From NCBI GenBank assembly GCA_963772845.1, contig CAVYYW010000017.1, positions 124,001-188,000 on the forward strand: a DNA stretch of 64,000 nucleotides. The letters run 5' to 3'. Source of the stretch: CAVYYW01 sp963772845. GTDB taxonomy: Bacteria; Bacillota; Bacilli; Bacillales; Sporolactobacillaceae. The position numbers and the translations under genes were made by a program. Positions 59,958 to 64,000 of this stretch are shown in pieces (positions within the stretch are counted from its first letter, which is position 1; each line of letters starts with the position of its first letter). The notes under the pieces are model-generated. The model searched no databases and was not told where the DNA came from. It saw nothing but the letters and a program-made list of their open reading frames with translations.

Positions 59958-61217
59958 TCAAACCCCACGCCTTTTATTTAAAAACTCAAACTCTTTTTCT
60001 ACTATTAAATATGAAAAATACTTAGTGCGTGGAAAAATTAAACTCATAGCCAGAAGCAGTCCGCCTCCTATTGTCACGGTCCACATCGGTCCAATCATTG
60101 AGGCAGTCAACCCGCCCAGCACTAGCCCCAATAACAGGCATGCATTTGTCGCCGTCGTAATCACACCAGACACTCGACCCAAAAGATGCTCAGGAACAGC
60201 CTGCATATACATGCTGTTAAGTGGAATGTTTATAAATGTATTGCAAAAACCAACAAGGCTCATCCATATGTATAAAGGGACTAATGGCAAATGCAAGCTT
60301 GCTTCATAAATAGGTATAATCATTAAACACATACCTCCCCGATAGGCAATGGTGATAATGACAAAGGTGTTTGTTTTGATTTTTTTCATAAAATACGGAA
60401 CAATAAGAGCCCCCAGTAAAGCGAAAAACCCCTCGACAGACGTTAGTGTGCCAAAATGAAATTCATCGACTTCAAAAACATTTAAAATAACTGGGTTCAT
60501 ATTGACGCTGACAACATTCATAACGAACATTCCAATCATTAATAACGCAATGATCCCTATTAAAAAGTGATTCTGGTAAATAGTTTTAATTCCGTTTTTC
60601 ATCGACTCCAGATAAGTTTGATTTCCTTGTTCTTCATCTATTGCCTTGTTATTAATTTCTTTTATGCTAAGTGTCATGATCAATAAGGCTGAAGCAATGA
60701 ACGTTCCGGCATCGATCAGGAATATTAAAGAGTATTGACCAGATACCAGCAGCAGTCCGCCAAGTAAAGGAGATATGATCAACATCAGCATAAATGTTGA
60801 TTGAGAAAGACTTATTGCCTCCGGTATTTTACTCTTTTCTACAATTCTCGGGATTGTAGCTGTTCTGGAAGGTTCAAAAAATACCGTGCCAACTCCCTGC
60901 AAAAAAATCAGCACTGTCAGTCCAACAAGTGATGACTGCGAGAAAATCATTAAAAAAAGAATGAGCGCTCTAAATAAATCTGCACCAATTAATAACTGTT
61001 TCTTTGAAAATCTATCAATCAGCGGACCTACCAGGGTTCCAAATAATATATTGGGAAAAAATCGAGCGACAAGAATCATGGTATAAGCCAAAGGATTATT
61101 TGTGAACGTTGACACCAAATATAGAATAACCAAATTGGACAAGCCATCACCAAGCTCAGAAACTACCTGCGCAAACCATAAACGAAGATAGTTAGTATTT
61201 TTTAAAAGCTGAAGCAT
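59958..61217 (-). CDS. MFS transporter
   Basis: 419-aa membrane protein with 12 predicted helices; N-terminal NTNYLRLWFAQVVSELGDGLSNL and loop GPLIDRFSKKQLL are typical of MFS_3 (EntS/macrolide-type) exporters. ATG 61217 has GAGGAGGGAAC upstream; an earlier in-frame start is weaker. Substrate unknown. The gap 61218-61590 upstream has no gene. Confidence 0.82.
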   Translation of the reverse strand: MLQLLKNTNYLRLWFAQVVSELGDGLSNLVILYLVSTFTNNPLAYTMILVARFFPNILFGTLVGPLIDRFSKKQLLIGADLFRALILFLMIFSQSSLVGLTVLIFLQGVGTVFFEPSRTATIPRIVEKSKIPEAISLSQSTFMLMLIISPLLGGLLLVSGQYSLIFLIDAGTFIASALLIMTLSIKEINNKAIDEEQGNQTYLESMKNGIKTIYQNHFLIGIIALLMIGMFVMNVVSVNMNPVILNVFEVDEFHFGTLTSVEGFFALLGALIVPYFMKKIKTNTFVIITIAYRGGMCLMIIPIYEASLHLPLVPLYIWMSLVGFCNTFINIPLNSMYMQAVPEHLLGRVSGVITTATNACLLLGLVLGGLTASMIGPMWTVTIGGGLLLAMSLIFPRTKYFSYLIVEKEFEFLNKRRGV

Positions 61218-61590
61218 TTGTTCCCTCCTCAATAAATTTTTAAGAAGAAGGTAGCCTTTCAGCATCTAGATCCCAGGGAATGCCGCCCATTGCAAACTCC
61301 CTTCCTTCTTATCCTTTTATTGTAAGGTGTAAAAACAACGACGAAACCCACAGCCAGTAGGACATTTTCTAAGTCTTCCGGCCGAGATTTAATAACAGTA
61401 ACCTATGTTCCTATATTCACTTTAAATAAGTAAAAATTCTACGTGTTTTCTACTCACTTACTAAAAAAAAAAGTGTGTACTCTCTATTATTAAAAAAATT
61501 TTCAGTTGTACGTCGATTCCGAGAGGCTTAGGAAAAATTGGCAGCTACTATGTTCAGTTCCGATTCGTTGAGGCAATCTCAAGGAATTGT

Positions 61591-61776
61591 GAGACGAACA
61601 AGATCAGCTTCATCGTTACTTAGAAGGCAACGTCATACTGATTCCGGATCATAGCTATCAACGGTTTCCTCGTTTTCACAAGGAGCATCCGCACGTTCAC
61701 TTGACCGAGCTGCCGAAAACGATTGAGACCCTTGCGGAATCAGAGAGTGGTTACCGAAAATATAACCCAATTTAGT
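61591..61776 (+). pseudogene. Gene remnant of unknown identity
   Basis: An open stretch of about 60 codons, DEQDQLHRYLEGNVILIPDH and onward with HPHVHLTELPKTIETLAESESGY, ends in TAG. It has protein-like composition but is preceded by an in-frame TGA and has no start or ribosome site, so it looks like the C-terminal end of a decayed gene. I do not recognise the family. Confidence 0.3.
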
Positions 61777-61814
61777 GTAAAGAGAAATGAGGATGGCTCT
61801 AATGCACATTTTGG

Positions 61815-62060
61815 CTGACTGAAGTGGAAGGCACGAGACTCCTCGAAAATGTGCATGCTCAGAGTTGAAAGCCAGAAATACCCGAGACTCCTCGAAAATG
61901 CTTTGCATTTTCTTCGTGCGATGTGGATTCAAGGATGTTGTTCCAAGTCCTGCGGAAATAGCACGCGTCCGAAGATCCACTTTGGCACACAAAGAGACCA
62001 CGCCTAAGTTAGCTGAGGCCGTGCCCGCGGAAAGCGAGTGCCTGCAACGAAAATCTGTCC
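61815..62060. repeat. Copy of the dispersed intergenic repeat with two 49-bp modules
   Basis: GACTGAAGTGGAAGGCACGAG head, two CGAGACTCCTCGAAAATG modules, a GCATTTTCTTCGTGC hairpin, then CCGAAGATCCACTTTGG and CCGTGCCCGCGGAAAGCGAG. The middle stem is weakened (GCCTAAG instead of GCCAAAG). Confidence 0.8.
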
Positions 62061-62084
62061 CCAAATTGCCGCCTGCTCAAATGG

Positions 62085-62114
62085 TTGACTTATCGAGATA
62101 AATCGATTTACAAT
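62085..62114 (+). promoter_or_regulatory. Promoter and dyad operator of the ArsR-family gene
   Basis: TTGACT (62085-62090), 18 bp, TACAAT (62109-62114). ATCGA-N6-TCGAT lies in the spacer (62092-62107), a likely autoregulatory operator. The expected start site falls on the A of ATG 62121. Confidence 0.6.
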
Positions 62115-62120
62115 ACATTT

Positions 62121-62435
62121 ATGGAACCCATCGACTTATTTAAAGCATTGTCAAACGAGACCCGGCTTAACATTTTACGGTGGCTGAAGGAACCCGAGAA
62201 GCATTTCCCTAAGCAGCAAGCCCACCTTCCCAAAGAGGTAAGTATTAAAGGCGGAGTTTGTGTCGGCGATATTCAGGAAAAAGTTAAAGCTTCTCAATCT
62301 ACGGTTTCTCACTACTTGAACATGATGCAGAAAGCTGGCCTTCTCGAGTCTGTCCGTTATGGCCAATGGACGTATTACAGGCGTAATGAAGAAACGATTC
62401 TTCAACTGGCCACGTTTCTCAAAACAGAAATCTAA
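62121..62435 (+). CDS. ArsR-family transcriptional regulator, probably leaderless
   Basis: 104-aa winged-helix repressor: KALSNETRLNILRWL, then DIQEKVKASQSTVSHYLNMMQKAGLLESVRYGQWTYYRRNE. It has no paired Cys typical of metal sensors (only one Cys), so the ligand is probably not a thiophilic metal. There is no ribosome binding site before ATG 62121 and the promoter places the transcript start on the ATG. It precedes an MFS exporter, the likely target. An in-frame start at 62085 would lie in the -35 box. Confidence 0.85.
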   Translation: MEPIDLFKALSNETRLNILRWLKEPEKHFPKQQAHLPKEVSIKGGVCVGDIQEKVKASQSTVSHYLNMMQKAGLLESVRYGQWTYYRRNEETILQLATFLKTEI

Positions 62436-62460
62436 AGGTTAAACAGATTTCTGTTTTTTT
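62424..62460 (+). terminator. Terminator between the ArsR and MFS genes
   Basis: ACAGAAATCT and AGATTTCTGT form a perfect 10-bp stem, then TTTTTTT; the left arm overlaps the arsR-type stop region. Confidence 0.8.
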
Positions 62461-62519
62461 ATTTTGTGTATAACGATAATTCTAGATATTTAAATATAAG
62501 AAAATTGGAGTGAAACGAT

Positions 62520-63731
62520 ATGACAGCTGCCACCAAAGAAAATACTCTAAACAATCATCAAAAGTTCTTAGCATTTGCTTTGACTCTTCTAACCTTTATT
62601 CTTGGAACGAGTGAGTTTGTGATCGTTGGTTTACTGACAGAAGTCTCCTCGGACCTAAAAATATCAGTCGCTACTGCCGGGACTTTAGTCTCTGTCTTTG
62701 CCATTGCCTACGCGATCGGGACGCCGATATTGACCGCCTTCGCAAGCAGGTTTTCAAAATACCCGTTAATGTTGACGTTAATCGCGATCTTTATCGCAGG
62801 AAATGTGATTAGTGCACTCGCCGATTCTTATACACTCTTAATCTTTTCAAGGGTGATCACTGCCATCGTAAGCGGCGTATTAACCGCACTGGCTATGTCG
62901 GTCGCGAATGACACCATGCCAGCCTCAAAAAGACACACCGTAATTGCCTCCATCTTTGCTGGCTTTACTATTGCCAATGTGCTTGGCGTCCCTTTAGGTA
63001 CATTTGTAGGTCAGCTGGGAACATGGCATCTAACCTTTTGGCTGACGGCTCTTCTCGGTGTTCTCGCTTTAATAACCTGTATGGCAGCGATACCGAAAAA
63101 CCTGATAAGCGAAAAAAGTTCATTGAAAGATCAACTCAGTCTGCTTACGCACCCGAGAATTATTTTAGCCTTTTTTATCCCTACCTTCAGCATTGCGGGG
63201 ACGTACACCCTTTACACGTATATAACGCCTATAATCGAGAATGGACTGTCTATTCCTGCAAAATATGTGAGCATGATCTTGCTTGCCTACGGGGTGTTTT
63301 CTATTTTCAGCAATGTTTTAGCAGGAAAAATAGCCGGACATAACGGGGTCAGCAAGCTTCGCTATATTTTCATCATTCAGGCTGCCGTCTTAACTTCGTT
63401 GTTTTTCACAATGTCTTCAACCATTGCAGGTCTCATAACACTCATGCTGATGGCTGTCTTAATTTATGTCATGAATACAACCATCCAATTATATCTGATG
63501 AATTTAGCCGAGATTCATGCTCCAGGAACGAAAGACTTCGCCTCTTCATTAACGCCGGTCTCCGTCAATATCGGCATTGCGTTAGGATCTTTCTTAGGGG
63601 GTTCTGTCGTAGCAGCCGGCAGTTTAGTCCATCTCTCGTGGGTTGGAGGAATCGCAGCATTAATTGCTTCCGGCTTAGCGTTCATCAGCTACGGATTGGA
63701 TAAAAAAGAGCAGATAAAAACGACACCTTGA
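62520..63731 (+). CDS. MFS transporter, DHA1 (AraJ/YdhP-like)
   Basis: 403 aa with 12 helices and loop motifs GTSEFVIVGLLTEV near the N-terminus and GVPLGTFVGQLGTWHLTFW near 160, typical of DHA1 sugar/drug exporters. GGAG precedes ATG 62520. Probably repressed by the ArsR protein upstream. Substrate unknown. Confidence 0.87.
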   Translation: MTAATKENTLNNHQKFLAFALTLLTFILGTSEFVIVGLLTEVSSDLKISVATAGTLVSVFAIAYAIGTPILTAFASRFSKYPLMLTLIAIFIAGNVISALADSYTLLIFSRVITAIVSGVLTALAMSVANDTMPASKRHTVIASIFAGFTIANVLGVPLGTFVGQLGTWHLTFWLTALLGVLALITCMAAIPKNLISEKSSLKDQLSLLTHPRIILAFFIPTFSIAGTYTLYTYITPIIENGLSIPAKYVSMILLAYGVFSIFSNVLAGKIAGHNGVSKLRYIFIIQAAVLTSLFFTMSSTIAGLITLMLMAVLIYVMNTTIQLYLMNLAEIHAPGTKDFASSLTPVSVNIGIALGSFLGGSVVAAGSLVHLSWVGGIAALIASGLAFISYGLDKKEQIKTTP

Positions 63732-63847
63732 TTAAGTAAAGAGGCCGTTCAGCGGTTCAAAACGAGAAAAAAGATAAAATAACACTTCAATTAGAACATA
63801 TATTAATGCCGTTTTTAGTAGTGAAATCAGCAGTATAATATGCTTGA

Positions 63848-63879
63848 AAGAGACCGACTTTTCAAAAGTCGGCCTCTTG
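63848..63879 (+). terminator. Hairpin downstream of the MFS gene
   Basis: GACCGACTTTT and AAAAGTCGG pair, flanked by AGAG/CTCT; the T-tract is weak. The region 63732-64000 has no complete gene; AGAAGGTGGTAACGGAG at the very end may be the ribosome site of the next gene. Confidence 0.5.
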
Positions 63880-64000
63880 AGTTCTAATGTCAGATTGCGT
63901 GAACGAAATTTGTTAATACAATAAGAATCAAGTTTATACTGGCAGGTTAAGCAGAATATTCCCTTTACTTTTTACTATTTTGTAGAAGGTGGTAACGGAG

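Overview
The window is chromosomal DNA of a spore-forming, low-to-mid GC member of the Bacillaceae or a close relative. The evidence is AGGAGG-type ribosome binding sites, ATGA-coupled genes, a SpoVA-type operon, a SpoIIM-like protein, YunD, YjzC, YhjD-like and DUF1657 proteins, and sigma-A promoters with TTGnnn/TATAAT boxes. A Fictibacillus- or Jeotgalibacillus-like genus is a guess from memory of the intergenic repeats and C30 carotenoid genes, and cannot be tested here. No tRNA, rRNA, CRISPR array or intact transposase was seen.

Layout. 1-12.2 kb: a light-responsive C30 (staphyloxanthin-type) carotenoid locus. It holds an aldehyde dehydrogenase cut by the window edge, CrtNb/CrtP, a CarH-type adenosylcobalamin photoreceptor repressor, and a tightly coupled operon (two CrtN-like desaturases, CrtM, CruF-like hydratase, acyltransferase, glycosyltransferase, a further CrtN-like enzyme, Fni). 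An array of 11-bp direct repeats sits in the promoter of this operon. 12.2-15.7 kb: M20 peptidase, DUF2332 protein, methyltransferase and YjzC. 15.8-17.1 kb: a dense repeat region. 17.4-25.7 kb: SSS symporter with DUF3311 partner, small membrane proteins, SpoIIM-like protein, Pcp, EamA, GNAT and YunD. 25.8-31.8 kb: a five-gene flavin electron-transfer operon (FMN-binding protein, ApbE, NqrB/RnfD-like, ferredoxin reductase, ferredoxin) next to a two-component system; the two promoters share a motif at nearly the same distance. 32.8-36.5 kb: a seven-gene operon whose order matches the spoVA2mob spore heat-resistance operon. 36.6-45.8 kb: DUF2231, penicillin acylase, D-2-hydroxyacid dehydrogenase, ROK kinase, LysR/CidA/CidB and a uridine-kinase-like gene. 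46-64 kb: GNATs, a K+ channel, a tiny holin-like toxin, a membrane chemoreceptor, aldehyde dehydrogenase with TetR, small metabolic genes, XRE/LysE, a CPBP protease and two MFS transporters, one with an ArsR regulator that appears leaderless.

Most interesting points. (1) The 11-bp direct-repeat array in the carotenoid promoter recurs almost unchanged upstream of the chemoreceptor gene 46 kb away, suggesting a light/B12-controlled chemoreceptor. (2) Two tandem arrays with different hairpin stems share a 52-bp period and a similar T-rich linker. (3) A dispersed intergenic repeat family carries internally expanded 48/49-bp and 161-bp modules. (4) Four genes are broken by single-base insertions, each in a short homopolymer, which looks like sequencing error as much as gene decay. 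(5) The flavinylation operon and its two-component system look like one regulatory unit.
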